In this document: one piece after another, positions 18,363 to 27,351 of the stretch
How positions within the stretch are numbered: the stretch's first letter is position 1
Layout: each line of letters starts with the position of its first letter
From: Duncaniella freteri
GTDB taxonomy: Bacteria; Bacteroidota; Bacteroidia; Bacteroidales; Muribaculaceae
Assembly: GCF_004766125.1 (NCBI RefSeq)
Contig: NZ_SJSA01000002.1
Location: 62,001-126,000, forward strand
DNA: 64,000 nucleotides
Reading direction: 5' to 3'
Position numbers and translations under genes: made by a program
The notes under the pieces: model-generated
Told to the model about the DNA's origin: nothing
The model's database searches: none
Seen by the model: the letters and a program-made list of their open reading frames with translations, nothing else

Positions 18363-18746
18363 ATGAAGCCCAAGACAACCGCCAAGTCAAATCTGAAGAA
18401 CGGCAACCGCAACGGTCGCCCGGCTCTTCCCGAAAATGAGAAGCAGTCGATAATCAGACCCACCAAATTCAACCAGGAGCAGGATGCCGTGCTGATGGAG
18501 AACTTTCATAGCAGCGGACTCTCCTGCGTAAGCGAATATATCCGGGCCGTGTCACTCAATCCCAAGATTGTTCCACGGCTGACCGAGGAAGAACTGCGGA
18601 TAGCCCGTACTCTATCCGGCTTCAGCAACAACTTCAACCAGTTCGTGAGGCTCTGCCATATCCACGGACTCGAAGCGATGGCAGCAGAGGCTGAGTTTTA
18701 CCTCGGCAAGTTCCGATGCCTCTTTGGAAAATTCAATAACGATTAA
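18363..18746 (+). CDS. MobC-like mobilization accessory protein
   Basis: 127 residues from the ATG at 18363; an upstream in-frame ATG at 18306 would read through the oriT-like hairpins and is unlikely. A basic N-terminus rich in Lys, Asn and Arg is followed by a ribbon-helix-helix-like segment (SCVSEYIRAVSL) and the RTLSGFSNNFNQFVRLCH helix typical of MobC/BmgB proteins, which help open oriT for the relaxase. The end overlaps the first in-frame ATG of the relaxase reading frame, but the relaxase more likely starts 13 bp downstream of the mobC stop. Confidence 0.75.
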   Translation: MKPKTTAKSNLKNGNRNGRPALPENEKQSIIRPTKFNQEQDAVLMENFHSSGLSCVSEYIRAVSLNPKIVPRLTEEELRIARTLSGFSNNFNQFVRLCHIHGLEAMAAEAEFYLGKFRCLFGKFNND

Positions 18747-18759
18747 GCCCTTAATTTTT

Positions 18760-20202
18760 ATGATTGCATACATCATTAACGGCAAGAGTTTCGGCAACTG
18801 CGTTGACTATGTGACGCGCCGGACACTTGAAGAGAAACTGAGCGCGGAAGCCGCTCAGAAGCAGAGAGCCGATGAGAAAAAGTATGAGTCCAACAACGGT
18901 GAAGGCATAGTTTACCACCTTTCCAAAGACTGGGAACTGATAGGCGCATCTTCCGATATTCGGCTCTATGAAGGCCGCAAGGCTATCGCTGATGACATAG
19001 CACGCCCTACGAGGACAAGGAAGCCTATTAAAGATCCGGTGGGTCATATCTCACTCGACTTCCACCCGAAGGACGCACCCAAAATGACCAACGAAAGAAT
19101 GGCCGACATTGCTTGCGATTATATGAAGCGAATGGGTTTGGACAACACTCCCTATATCATCGTCCGGCACTTCGACAAGGCTCATCCGCATTGCCACCTT
19201 GTGTTCAGCCGCGTTGATTACGACGGCAAGATTCTCACGCAGACCACCAACTTCAAAAAGAACGAGCGCGTCTGCAAAGCCCTCAACCTCAAACACCGGC
19301 TCATGCAAGGCAGAAGCAAACTTGATACCGATGTCAGCAAACTGCGCGGAAAGGAGAAGGTAAGATACAAACTGACCCATGATCTTGCCCGACTGTTTGT
19401 CTCGCCCGATGTAAAAGATTGGAATTCTTTTCTCATTGTCCTTTTGCGGAACGGCATTACTACAAAAGAGAAAGTCGGTAAAAGCGGTAGGACGAATCTT
19501 TATTACTGCGTGGGCAAGCAGTCGTTTTGGTCTATGAAACTTGACCCATTTCTCACTCGGGAGAATCTTGAAAGAGTTTTTAGGGAGAGAATTGAACGGC
19601 GACTCAAGGAGTCTGAATCCGTTATTAAGCGAGCAGAACGCCATGCGGTCGAAGAACCAAAGCTCGAGAAAAAAGCAACTTCGCAGCCGAGAGTATCTGC
19701 CCAATCGCAGAGCCCCATTCAATCGCACAAGCCGATTGTCATACCACCATTGCCTTTTGAATTCTTGTGGAATGTACCTAAGAGTGATGAGGCGGCATAC
19801 CGTAGAGGCGAGACGGTTTACACATTTGCACGCAAACCGGCTGATAGGTATAAGGCATACTACTGGATATGGTATGACTTCAAGACCGGAAAGCCACAAT
19901 GCAGCTTCGACCCGCCCAAGAGCCGAGACATCCCTCCTGTATTCCTGCAACAAGTGGTATCATCCGGCAAGACATCTTCTCATCAGTCTGAATCATCTGA
20001 CTTCCGAATGTCGCATGTATCACTGAGCAATGCTCCCAATGATGAAGTTTGCATCGCCCATGGCGAACCAGTCTCGGGTGATTTCAAGCAATTCCTTGAA
20101 AACCACCCCGACATGGACTTCTACGATGCCAAGCGTAAGTTCAAGGAAGAGCAAAAAGCCAAGCAAAAATCCCGTCAAGGTACAAAGCTCAGCCCGTCAT
20201 AA
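18760..20202 (+). CDS. Relaxase (MobA/VirD2-like) of element A
   Basis: 480 residues from the ATG at 18760 (MIAYIINGKSFGN...). The N-terminal half is a relaxase domain: the start KSFGNCVDYVTRR, a conserved HISLDFHPKD strand, and the three-histidine metal motif in HFDKAHPHCHLVF about residue 145. The family nicks oriT and stays bound to the 5' end through a Tyr. The C-terminal third is charged and Pro/Ser-rich and ends with a DFYDAKRKFKEEQ helix. With MobC and the oriT candidate it forms a complete mobilization cassette. No coupling protein or secretion genes are present, so transfer would depend on another conjugative element. Confidence 0.9.
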   Translation: MIAYIINGKSFGNCVDYVTRRTLEEKLSAEAAQKQRADEKKYESNNGEGIVYHLSKDWELIGASSDIRLYEGRKAIADDIARPTRTRKPIKDPVGHISLDFHPKDAPKMTNERMADIACDYMKRMGLDNTPYIIVRHFDKAHPHCHLVFSRVDYDGKILTQTTNFKKNERVCKALNLKHRLMQGRSKLDTDVSKLRGKEKVRYKLTHDLARLFVSPDVKDWNSFLIVLLRNGITTKEKVGKSGRTNLYYCVGKQSFWSMKLDPFLTRENLERVFRERIERRLKESESVIKRAERHAVEEPKLEKKATSQPRVSAQSQSPIQSHKPIVIPPLPFEFLWNVPKSDEAAYRRGETVYTFARKPADRYKAYYWIWYDFKTGKPQCSFDPPKSRDIPPVFLQQVVSSGKTSSHQSESSDFRMSHVSLSNAPNDEVCIAHGEPVSGDFKQFLENHPDMDFYDAKRKFKEEQKAKQKSRQGTKLSPS

Positions 20203-20220
20203 TCGCCTTTGCAACAGACT

Positions 20221-20258
20221 GAGCCGGCCCCCGACTTCACGCCGGGAGCCGACTCTTT
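20221..20258 (+). terminator. Candidate terminator after the relaxase gene
   Basis: A GC-rich imperfect hairpin (GAGCCGGCCCCC against GGGAGCCGACTC, 10 of 12 paired) is followed by TTTT, 18 bp after the relaxase stop. Confidence 0.6.
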
Positions 20259-20342
20259 TGATATGAAAACGCACCACATTGCAATTCAGCAGGCTTATTA
20301 AACAACTCATCCACAAACATAACCGCTTCATCGGAATTATCT

Positions 20343-20370
20343 TGATACATGGTCGTGCAAATGCTATTTT
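20343..20370 (+). promoter_or_regulatory. Candidate promoter of the cargo operon in element A
   Basis: A -7 box TATTTTTG ends about 15 bp before the ATG at 20385, with a weak -33 CTTG about 20 bp upstream of it. The short leader suggests transcription starts very near the start codon. Confidence 0.4.
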
Positions 20371-20384
20371 TGCACTAAAAACAT

Positions 20385-21281
20385 ATGAGACAAATTATTT
20401 TATTGATTATATTTTTTCAAACGCTGCTAATATCAGCTCAAGGTTACATCACATTTGACAACTTCTCTACGAGCCGGTTACGTAATGATGCCGGAGAATA
20501 TTTCGGTTCGGGAAGTATGCAGATGATTTCGGGAGGATACAATATTCCTCTTTATACTAAAACAAACGAGCGAAATCAATTGACCGCCCTGTCAATCAGT
20601 ACGTATGCCACATATGCTGATTTGTCAAACACGGGAGAAGCGTCCTCTTTCAATCCGGATAAAATCATCAATACCGGCCTTAGCCTTTCTTATATTCATC
20701 CCATCTCTAAGAAATGGAGCATACTGGTAGCTGGAGGAGCCGGAATTTATGCTCCTGCGGATGAAATCAAAATGAACTCTGTTTTGGGAAACGGAGGGGT
20801 AATTTTCATTTTCCGTCTAAACAACAATCTAAGTCTTGGTATTGGAGGTGGCGTTTCCAATTCATACGGTGTACCCATGGCGATGCCTATGATATATCTA
20901 AGTTGGCAGCGCAATGGAAAATTTATGTTTAGCATAGATATGTCTAATACCATCAAAATTTCCACCTCAACCATTCTATGGGATAAACTCAAACTCGAAT
21001 TAGCTCCGATGGAAGTAGATGGACTGATGGCTGTCAGACATACCGACGACGGAGATCAGATTTACTCTATGGTTATGTTACAGTCCTATTTTTCTCCATC
21101 ATTCCTATTCAGCAAGAAATTCAGCTTATTTGCTAAAATCGGAGGGAATTGGATACGAGGTATAAGTGCAAAAGAGCGGAGTCTGAAATCATTCTTTGAT
21201 GGTTTCAGGAGCAATAATAATGAAGCCCCCTATTTTAATGTTTCCCTTAGATTGTCAGCAGGCATCAGATTCAGTTTCTAA
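20385..21281 (+). CDS. Outer-membrane beta-barrel-like protein (DUF6268-like)
   Basis: 298 residues with an N-terminal signal peptide (hydrophobic to about residue 18, cleavage after ISAQ). The body alternates short polar and aromatic strands (SGGYNIPLYTK, NNLSLGIGGGVS, FSIDMSNTIKI) and ends with the phenylalanine-terminated strand SAGIRFSF, a typical Bam recognition end. It resembles the DUF6268 family of Bacteroidota. It lies 47 bp upstream of a LytTR regulator and a kinase on the same strand, so it may be their target or part of the sensing chain. Confidence 0.65.
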   Translation: MRQIILLIIFFQTLLISAQGYITFDNFSTSRLRNDAGEYFGSGSMQMISGGYNIPLYTKTNERNQLTALSISTYATYADLSNTGEASSFNPDKIINTGLSLSYIHPISKKWSILVAGGAGIYAPADEIKMNSVLGNGGVIFIFRLNNNLSLGIGGGVSNSYGVPMAMPMIYLSWQRNGKFMFSIDMSNTIKISTSTILWDKLKLELAPMEVDGLMAVRHTDDGDQIYSMVMLQSYFSPSFLFSKKFSLFAKIGGNWIRGISAKERSLKSFFDGFRSNNNEAPYFNVSLRLSAGIRFSF

Positions 21282-21328
21282 AAAAAAATTAGTAAATTTG
21301 AATTATAAAACCAAAATAACAACCCCCA

Positions 21329-22084
21329 ATGATAAAATATCTGATAATAGAGGATGAGCCATTAGCCTTTGAGGAACTAAAAAGGATGGTTGAGAAATTG
21401 CGCCCGGAATTTCAGATGTCGGGATGGTCGCAAAGTGTGGCTCAAAGTATATCCTTGCTGAAATCTCAGTCATTCGACTTAATATTTGCAGACATCTCAT
21501 TGGCTGACGGTTTGTGCTTTGATATTTTCAACGAAATACCCGTGAATGTCCCTGTAATATTCACCACAGCCTACGATGAATACGCTATAAAGGCTTTCAA
21601 AGTCAATGGAATTGATTATCTTCTGAAGCCAATTGAGCAGGAAGAACTGGAGCATGCTATACTGCGATTTGAGCGTAATAATGTTAAAACAGCTGCAGCG
21701 GAAGTCCTTTCAGCAATGGATATTCAATACAGCAATTGTCCAAGAACACGTTTCATGGTAAAAACTGGAGACTCTTTTTTTCATGTCGAAGCCTTCGATA
21801 TTGCATTCTTTTACAGCGAAGATAAATACACTTATCTCCACCTGTTTTCAAGTAAAAGATTTGTCATGGATTATTCTCTTGACACCATAGAAGGAATGCT
21901 TGACAGAAAACTATTCTATCGCATCTCTCGCGGATGCATTGTAAATATCCGTGCTATTGAGAAGTGCTGCCGATACTTTGGCGGAAGATTAAAACTACAT
22001 TGCACACCACAGTTGCCCATAGAGAATCTAGTAAGCCGAGGTAGAGTTAAGACATTTTTGGAGTGGTTCGATGGTATAATATAA
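21329..22084 (+). CDS. LytTR-family response regulator
   Basis: 251 residues. The N-terminal receiver shows the acidic pair in LIIEDEPLAF, the phosphoacceptor Asp in LIFADISL, the Thr in VIFTTAYD and the Lys in YLLKPIEQ. A C-terminal LytTR DNA-binding domain spans about residues 145-250 (FFYSEDKYTYLHL, FYRISRGCIVNIRAI, VSRGRVKTFLEWF). It is paired with the LytS-type kinase 4 bp downstream. Together they form a standard two-component pair carried as cargo on element A. Confidence 0.92.
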   Translation: MIKYLIIEDEPLAFEELKRMVEKLRPEFQMSGWSQSVAQSISLLKSQSFDLIFADISLADGLCFDIFNEIPVNVPVIFTTAYDEYAIKAFKVNGIDYLLKPIEQEELEHAILRFERNNVKTAAAEVLSAMDIQYSNCPRTRFMVKTGDSFFHVEAFDIAFFYSEDKYTYLHLFSSKRFVMDYSLDTIEGMLDRKLFYRISRGCIVNIRAIEKCCRYFGGRLKLHCTPQLPIENLVSRGRVKTFLEWFDGII

Positions 22085-22088
22085 GAAA

Positions 22089-23045
22089 ATGGATACACAA
22101 ACAAGATACGTATTCCTATTTATATTCGTGATTTCCATATCATTCATACCGTTTATAGGAATATATAGCATCATGACTGGCAGGCCCGAGAATCTCTGGT
22201 GGACTATACTTGTCAACATTCCCGCGTGTCTGCTGTTAGGTATTTGTGATTTTCTTTTAGTCAAGAAAACGCAACAGATGGTAAAACGCAATGTTATCCG
22301 AGTAATCACAGATCTAATGGTTACAACAATAATAACTATAGTGATTATATGCGGCCTAAATCTCATGCTGATGGATGCAACATCACAAGTTCTCTTAAAA
22401 TCCGCAGTGCCGGCTATACCATGGAACTGGATAGTAACTCTGATTATCGAACTTTTTTTCTACAATGAGCGACAGCAGAAAATAGAGCGAGAAAAATCAC
22501 ATTATCAGTTTATCGCACTCCGTAATCAGATAAATCCACACTTCCTTTTCAATTGCCTCAACGTACTTTCGTCTCTTGCGTATTCAGATGCTGAAAAAGC
22601 CAATACTTTTGCCAAAAGGCTCGCTTCCGTATATCGCTATATTTTGTCCACTAATGAAAGTCAAATTGTTGACATTGAAGATGAAATTGCTTATGTCAAC
22701 AAGTATATTTACCTTGAACAGGTTAGATTTGGCGACTACCTATCAGTAATAATTGAAGATGTCAGAACGACAAAAAAAGGACATATAATCCCCGTAAGTG
22801 TACAGCAACTTGTGGAAAACGCAATCAAACATAACATCTGCTCAAAAGAGTTTCCATTAAAAATAGAGGTATTGATCGATGATATTGATATTAAGGTAGT
22901 CAACAATGTGCAATTACGCAAAACATCATATGGTACGGGCGTAGGCCTGGATAATATAAGACGACAATATGCTCTGCATAATCACCATATTACGGTAAGT
23001 GTATCCGATACTACATTCACAGTTTCCCTGCCCATAATCCATTAA
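22089..23045 (+). CDS. LytS/YehU-type sensor histidine kinase
   Basis: 318 residues. Four hydrophobic segments fill the first about 120 residues (near 8-28, 36-58, 73-95 and 103-120), then the His_kinase domain (PF06580 type): H-box ALRNQINPHFLFN, N-box QLVENAIKHN and G-box GTGVGLDNIRRQY. It has no separate sensor domain, so the membrane part is the likely input. It should phosphorylate the LytTR regulator encoded just upstream. It is the last gene of element A before the right-end att. Confidence 0.92.
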   Translation: MDTQTRYVFLFIFVISISFIPFIGIYSIMTGRPENLWWTILVNIPACLLLGICDFLLVKKTQQMVKRNVIRVITDLMVTTIITIVIICGLNLMLMDATSQVLLKSAVPAIPWNWIVTLIIELFFYNERQQKIEREKSHYQFIALRNQINPHFLFNCLNVLSSLAYSDAEKANTFAKRLASVYRYILSTNESQIVDIEDEIAYVNKYIYLEQVRFGDYLSVIIEDVRTTKKGHIIPVSVQQLVENAIKHNICSKEFPLKIEVLIDDIDIKVVNNVQLRKTSYGTGVGLDNIRRQYALHNHHITVSVSDTTFTVSLPIIH

Positions 23046-23457
23046 GATATATCTATCGCACTTTTGGACAGTAGTGAATGGAGGCTGCGATTGATTTTAT
23101 CTTATTGGGGTCGGAACAAGATTTGGCAAATTTAGAGCCTTTATCGTGGTGACCCGGCTGATTTTCGGTTGAGGTCACCACATTTTTATCGTGCGATTAT
23201 AGTTAAACTCTGTTAAAGTTTGGGGTTGCGAGGCTGTGACGTGGGGTTGAATGATGGTGAACGACTACGAATTATACACTAATTTGCATTGATAATCAAT
23301 GTCTTACATATCTACTGAAATAGATATACACACGCCACGACACACATAACCAACAATATTTCAGCAATTTACGATGGGCGTGGTGACTTTTGTGGTGACT
23401 CGGAGGGGGATGGGTGAAAGAAAGACCGCTAACTCATTGAGAATTAGCGGTCTTCTG
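23046..23457. other. Right end of element A: arm-type repeats, no gene
   Basis: No coding frame of note. CGTGGTGACC at 23145-23154, its inverse GGTCACCAC at 23173-23181, CGTGGTGACT at 23379-23388 and TGTGGTGACT at 23391-23400 match the repeats at the left end of element A (9456-9477). They are the candidate right-arm binding sites of integrase A. Confidence 0.6.
23422..23454 (-). terminator. Hairpin beside the A/B junction att site
   Basis: Perfect 11-bp stem AAGACCGCTAA with TTAGCGGTCTT, loop CTCATTGAGAA, 3 bp from the att core. The minus strand continues TTTC, as in a terminator. It would terminate tRNA-Phe if element A alone occupied the site. Confidence 0.65.
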
Positions 23458-23469
23458 TGGTGCCACCAG
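23458..23469. other. att core at the junction of elements A and B
   Basis: TGGTGCCACCAG, identical to 9327-9338 and to the tRNA-Phe 3' end at 36335-36346. It is the boundary between the two tandem elements. Confidence 0.85.
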
Positions 23470-23587
23470 TAATATAAATGTTAAATTATTATCAATCGGA
23501 TTAAATTTAATTATATACTAATATACTGATATTGAGCCGAATTAAATAATTTTCAATTTAGGCGGATAGCGGCTGTTTTAGAAATTA

Positions 23588-23628
23588 TAGTGACTATTGT
23601 AGTGACTATTCAGGAGAAGTCACTAACT
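23588..23628. repeat. Candidate arm-type sites, left end of element B
   Basis: TAGTGACTATTG and TAGTGACTATT lie in direct tandem at 23588-23610, with an inverted AGTCACTAA at 23618-23626. The same TAGTGACTA unit recurs five times at the right end of element B (36103-36283) but not in element A. Confidence 0.6.
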
Positions 23629-23669
23629 TTGCAATGTCCGATTCATAAGGGAATCGAACCTTGGATTCT

Positions 23670-25106
23670 ATGGCAAAATCTCTTTCCCGGTTCTTCATCC
23701 GCAAGCAGGACGAGAAGAACGAAATCGCAACTCTTTTCTTTAGGGTGCAGAACAAGAAACACAAAGTCGATACGCTCTTTTCCTCTCAGATACGTGTGAA
23801 TGTTGCGGAGTGGAAAGAGGCTTTGTCGTGTCCTGAAAAATGGATGCGACATCAAAGGGCGAACTTCAATCTACACGACTCACTCAATAGGATTGAACTG
23901 GTAGTGAAGTCGGAAGTCGAGGGCATGTCTTTCGATAAGTCACATGTTGAGGCCGAAATCCTCTCTATCGCCAATCCGAAGAAAGCAGAAGCCATAATGA
24001 AAGCTAAGCGTGAAGAGGAGGAACGGCAACGCGAGGAAGAACGCATAAAGGAAGAGCAGGAGCGTCTGATAAAGGAGGGCATCGATGCTGAACGCGCCAA
24101 AATATGGAACTTCATAGACCGATTTTGCAATGAAATCAAGAGCGGTGCCAGGCTTAATGGTCATGATAGATATGCGCCCGGCACTGTGAAGGCATGGAAT
24201 AGCTTTAGGAAGCTGTATGACTTGTTTGACAGAAAGCATCGCTACACATGGCATGATGTAGACCGTGCATTCGTCACCAAATTCCTGAATTTTATGGAGA
24301 AGAAAGATTATATGGTGACTGCGCAGAATAAATACCTGGTCGATCTACGAGCAATCATCAGCTATGCCTATGCCGACGGAATACACAACAATGACCGCGC
24401 CCTGCAATATTTCGCAAAAAAGAAAATTGAAGAGAAAGACAAGGCTATTGAAATATACCTTACCGAAGCAGAGCTTCAGGCATTGTATGAAATGCCACTG
24501 TCAGGCAAGCAGGAAGAGGTGCGCGATATATTTCTTGTCGGGTGCTACACCTGTCAGCGCGTGAGCGATTACAACGACATTGACAAGGATTGTTTCACCA
24601 CTACTGCCAAAGGAACACCGGTAATACGCCTCATTCAGAAGAAAACCCGCAACGAGGTAAAGATTCCTATAATGAATCCCAACCTAAAGGCTATATGCGA
24701 AAAATACAACTACAATCTCCCTTATGTTGTTGACGTGATACTCAACCGCTACATAAAGGAGATTCTGAAGGAGTTGTCCGATAAAGTGCCCGACTTAGCC
24801 AAGATGGTAGTAACCAAACTTACTCAAAAGCAGAAGAAACTGGTGGAGGACGGCAAGCTCGTTGTCGAGCACAACGAAAAGGGAGAGGTGATAATGCCTC
24901 GCTACAAGTGCGTGACAACCCACACAGCCCGCCGTAGCGGAATCACCAACATGTACCTAACCCACAAATACTCCATCGTACAGATGATGCACGTCAGCGG
25001 CCACAAGACACAAAAGACCTTTATGGACTATATCAAACTCTCCTCGGACGAAATCGCCGACGAGATAGACGCTATCGCTAATGGCGCAAAATCCGAAGTA
25101 TTTTGA
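23670..25106 (+). CDS. Tyrosine recombinase (integrase) of element B
   Basis: 478 residues from the ATG at 23670, chosen because MAKSLSRFF aligns with integrase starts; an ATG at 23661 is also in frame. The layout matches the element A integrase: N-terminal arm-binding region, charged helical stretch (KREEEERQREEERIKEEQE region), core-binding domain and catalytic domain with Arg in TCQRVSDYN, HxxR in HTARR, His in HVSGH and Tyr in FMDYIKLS. The two integrases are close over the catalytic half (shared EIYLTE, ELQALYEMPL and GCYTCQRVSDYN). It lies about 200 bp inside the junction att. Confidence 0.95.
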   Translation: MAKSLSRFFIRKQDEKNEIATLFFRVQNKKHKVDTLFSSQIRVNVAEWKEALSCPEKWMRHQRANFNLHDSLNRIELVVKSEVEGMSFDKSHVEAEILSIANPKKAEAIMKAKREEEERQREEERIKEEQERLIKEGIDAERAKIWNFIDRFCNEIKSGARLNGHDRYAPGTVKAWNSFRKLYDLFDRKHRYTWHDVDRAFVTKFLNFMEKKDYMVTAQNKYLVDLRAIISYAYADGIHNNDRALQYFAKKKIEEKDKAIEIYLTEAELQALYEMPLSGKQEEVRDIFLVGCYTCQRVSDYNDIDKDCFTTTAKGTPVIRLIQKKTRNEVKIPIMNPNLKAICEKYNYNLPYVVDVILNRYIKEILKELSDKVPDLAKMVVTKLTQKQKKLVEDGKLVVEHNEKGEVIMPRYKCVTTHTARRSGITNMYLTHKYSIVQMMHVSGHKTQKTFMDYIKLSSDEIADEIDAIANGAKSEVF

Positions 25107-25159
25107 CTATTATTACTCGGAAACAGCTACAAATCAAAATATAAATTGTAATTTTGAAT

Positions 25160-26134
25160 ATGGAAACAAATAATTCACAGCTCGTAATCTATCAGGCGCC
25201 GGACGGAAATATGTCGATTGATGTGACAGTTCAGAATGATACCGTATGGCTGAGTCAAGGGCAGATGGCCGAACTCTTTGACAAAGATCAGTCAGTTATT
25301 GCCCGCCACATCTCTAATGTTTTCAAGGAAGGCGAGCTGGAGAAAGAGAGTAATATGCAAATTTTGCATAATACTCTGTCGAAGTACAAACCGACTCAGG
25401 TTTACAGCCTTGATGTTATTATCTCTGTTGGCTATCGCGTTAAATCCAAACGTGGTACTCAATTCCGCATCTGGGCAAATAAGATATTGAAGCAGTATCT
25501 TCTTCAAGGCTATGTCATAAACGAGCGGATAGCTGCACAGAAATATGACGAGCTTAGTCAGTTGATAAAAGTGCTCGGCCGCACAATCCAAAATCAGGAA
25601 AGGCTTACGGAGGACAGCCGTTCATTGCTCGATGTTGTTGTCGATTACACATACGCCCTCGACACTCTTGACCGCTACGACTATCAGGAACTGAAGATCG
25701 AGGACACCACCGGTAAAGAGTCGTTTCATGCCACTTACGAAAACGCCATGGAAGTCATCCGCGAGTTACATGAGAAATTCGGTGGCAGCACATTGTTCGG
25801 CAACGAAAAGGACGATTCCTTCAAAAGCTCCATCGGTCAGATTTACCAGACCTTCGGTGGCGTTGACCTATATCCCTCAGTCGAGGAAAAAGCAGCCATG
25901 CTCCTGTATCTAGTTACAAAGAATCACTCGTTCAGCGACGGTAACAAACGCATTGCCGCCACACTGTTCCTGTGGTTCCTCAACGGTAACGGCATTCTCT
26001 ACAATGAGGATGGCACCAAACGCATTGCCGACAACACCCTCGTCGCCATTACCCTTATGATAGCAGAAAGCCGCACTGAGGAAAAGGACACAATGGTAAA
26101 AGTCATCGTCAACCTAATCAACAAGAACAACTGA
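25160..26134 (+). CDS. RhuM-type protein fused to a Doc/Fic domain
   Basis: 324 residues from the ATG at 25160 (an ATG two codons upstream is equally possible). Residues about 1-130 match virulence RhuM proteins: VWLSQGQMAELFDKDQSVIARHI is HTH-like, followed by YSLDVIISVGYRVKSKRGTQFR. Residues about 190-300 form a Doc-like Fic domain with HSFSDGNKRIAA, the Doc variant (HxFx[D/N][A/G]NKR) rather than the AMPylating HPFxxGNGR. Doc enzymes phosphorylate targets such as EF-Tu, so a toxin or host-modifying role is possible. No separate antitoxin is adjacent; the N-terminal HTH-like part could be the controlling domain. Confidence 0.85.
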   Translation: METNNSQLVIYQAPDGNMSIDVTVQNDTVWLSQGQMAELFDKDQSVIARHISNVFKEGELEKESNMQILHNTLSKYKPTQVYSLDVIISVGYRVKSKRGTQFRIWANKILKQYLLQGYVINERIAAQKYDELSQLIKVLGRTIQNQERLTEDSRSLLDVVVDYTYALDTLDRYDYQELKIEDTTGKESFHATYENAMEVIRELHEKFGGSTLFGNEKDDSFKSSIGQIYQTFGGVDLYPSVEEKAAMLLYLVTKNHSFSDGNKRIAATLFLWFLNGNGILYNEDGTKRIADNTLVAITLMIAESRTEEKDTMVKVIVNLINKNN

Positions 26135-26253
26135 GGATAAGACGAAACAACACCCAAAATATGCACGGCTTAACGACTTCATGCCGAGGATTGACCTGTC
26201 GGTGCTGAATGATTATTTAACGGCTAATCTCTGCGCTGATTTTCATACTCGTT

Positions 26254-26303
26254 TGGGACATTTATCACATACGATGTCGATTATTCTTTGTAAATTTGCG
26301 ATA
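26254..26303 (+). repeat. Repeated promoter-operator block, copy 1
   Basis: From TGGGACATTTATCACAT to the ATG at 26303 this block matches 27352-27401 with few changes. It contains GACAT-N12-ATGTC (26257-26278) and a -7 box TAAATTTG (26291-26298) within 5 bp of the start codon. Confidence 0.65.
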
Positions 26304-26968
26304 TGGTTTCATTGATAATGTCAATATTAGCTGTTGCTATAATTCTTTCTTTCGGGCTTATGGTCAAAAGTCCGAAATATGGTGTATGGGTATATAAGGG
26401 AGCGATTTTCATTATTATGCTAATCGTATTATTCGTAGCCCTCTTTTTTTATCTGGGAGGTAATGCAGATATTTCCGCGCTCAACATCAATCTCCATCCG
26501 TGGAGGAATTATCTGCTCTATCGTGTCGTTGCTGCCGTAGTTTGCGTTGCAGTAATTTTCGCAATATCCCAGTTGTCTCTGTTGTTTGTGAAATATCATA
26601 ATAAAAAGCAGATAGTGAAATATGAGGGAGTTATCTATGCCGCGATGTTGATAATCGGAATTGTCTGCCTTTCAAAATGTAGTGGAGTAGGAAAATTGGA
26701 CGATGATAAATTGCAGGCAGGCAATGATGTGGTAAGGCTTATATATAAATACAATAAATCCCACAAAAGGCCGTGTCAGTCCCTGTCAGAGTTGGGTTTG
26801 AAGCCTGTTGGCGATAATTATTACGAATATAAAGGTATGTGGTTTCTATTGGATGCCAACGATAAGGCTTTTGATTTGCGATTTCGTAGTCCACAAGGTA
26901 GTGACATGAATTACGATTTTACATATTCAAGCGATGTTCATGAGTGGGATGGAACCATAATTTGGTAG
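26303..26968 (+). CDS. Membrane protein of unknown function
   Basis: 221 residues with four hydrophobic segments (about 3-22, 31-52, 69-95 and 107-124) and a soluble C-terminal domain of about 95 residues containing DNYYEYKGMWFLLDAND. No family is recognised. It is the first gene of the small-gene cassette of element B and is preceded by the repeated promoter-operator block. Confidence 0.6.
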   Translation: MVSLIMSILAVAIILSFGLMVKSPKYGVWVYKGAIFIIMLIVLFVALFFYLGGNADISALNINLHPWRNYLLYRVVAAVVCVAVIFAISQLSLLFVKYHNKKQIVKYEGVIYAAMLIIGIVCLSKCSGVGKLDDDKLQAGNDVVRLIYKYNKSHKRPCQSLSELGLKPVGDNYYEYKGMWFLLDANDKAFDLRFRSPQGSDMNYDFTYSSDVHEWDGTIIW

Positions 26969-26989
26969 TTCAATTTACACTTCATTGCT

Positions 26990-27187
26990 ATGTCGAAATT
27001 TGAAATAGTACTGATACTTGGTCTCACATTGGTTGCCATTAGCGGACTTGTAAGCGCAAAACTAAAGCATAATAACCGCCGGATGTGGTGGTTGCCAATT
27101 GCAATTTGCGGAAGCCTGTTAGTACTCTTAATAGCTTTATATGTTTGGTTAATTATTGATTTTATGAATGCTCCTCTTTGCGTGTAA
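26990..27187 (+). CDS. Small two-helix membrane protein
   Basis: 65 residues, two hydrophobic helices (about 4-24 and 36-58) joined by a basic turn KLKHNNRRMW. It is 21 bp after the previous membrane-protein gene and probably co-transcribed. Function unknown. Its frame runs on, after its stop, into the HTH remnant at 27188-27304. Confidence 0.5.
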   Translation: MSKFEIVLILGLTLVAISGLVSAKLKHNNRRMWWLPIAICGSLLVLLIALYVWLIIDFMNAPLCV

Positions 27188-27304
27188 CCGGACGTTACGC
27201 ACAATCTTCCCATACAGGAGATTGCATCATATTTAGGCGTTTCCCGCCGTCAGTTGCACCGCATCCGCGAGGCTGAAAGTGCAGCCGACACCCCCGAAAT
27301 CTAA
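27188..27304 (+). pseudogene. Remnant of a Crp/Fnr-type regulator (C-terminal HTH)
   Basis: A start-less frame of 38 codons contains LPIQEIASYLGVSRRQLHRIRE, split here for reference as LPIQEIASYLG and VSRRQLHRIRE, the DNA-recognition helix-turn-helix at the end of Crp/Fnr regulators. It ends with a normal stop at 27302. The rest of the gene is missing, so this is a recombination scar next to the second copy of the promoter block. Confidence 0.6.
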
Positions 27305-27351
27305 AAAGATTATAAGATAATCGCCTTTTATGCCTGATTTTTATGGCTGTA

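Noticed and set aside
19051..19953. 300-codon minus-strand frame
   Set aside because: It is opposite the relaxase gene, which has a clear metal-binding motif. The antisense product lacks any family signature.
23641..23660. tRNA-like bases GGGAATCGAACC in the leader of integrase B
   Set aside because: Only about 11 bp match the T-arm of tRNA-Phe and no cloverleaf can be formed. It may be a chance or an arm-site remnant, but I cannot support it as a tRNA or att.
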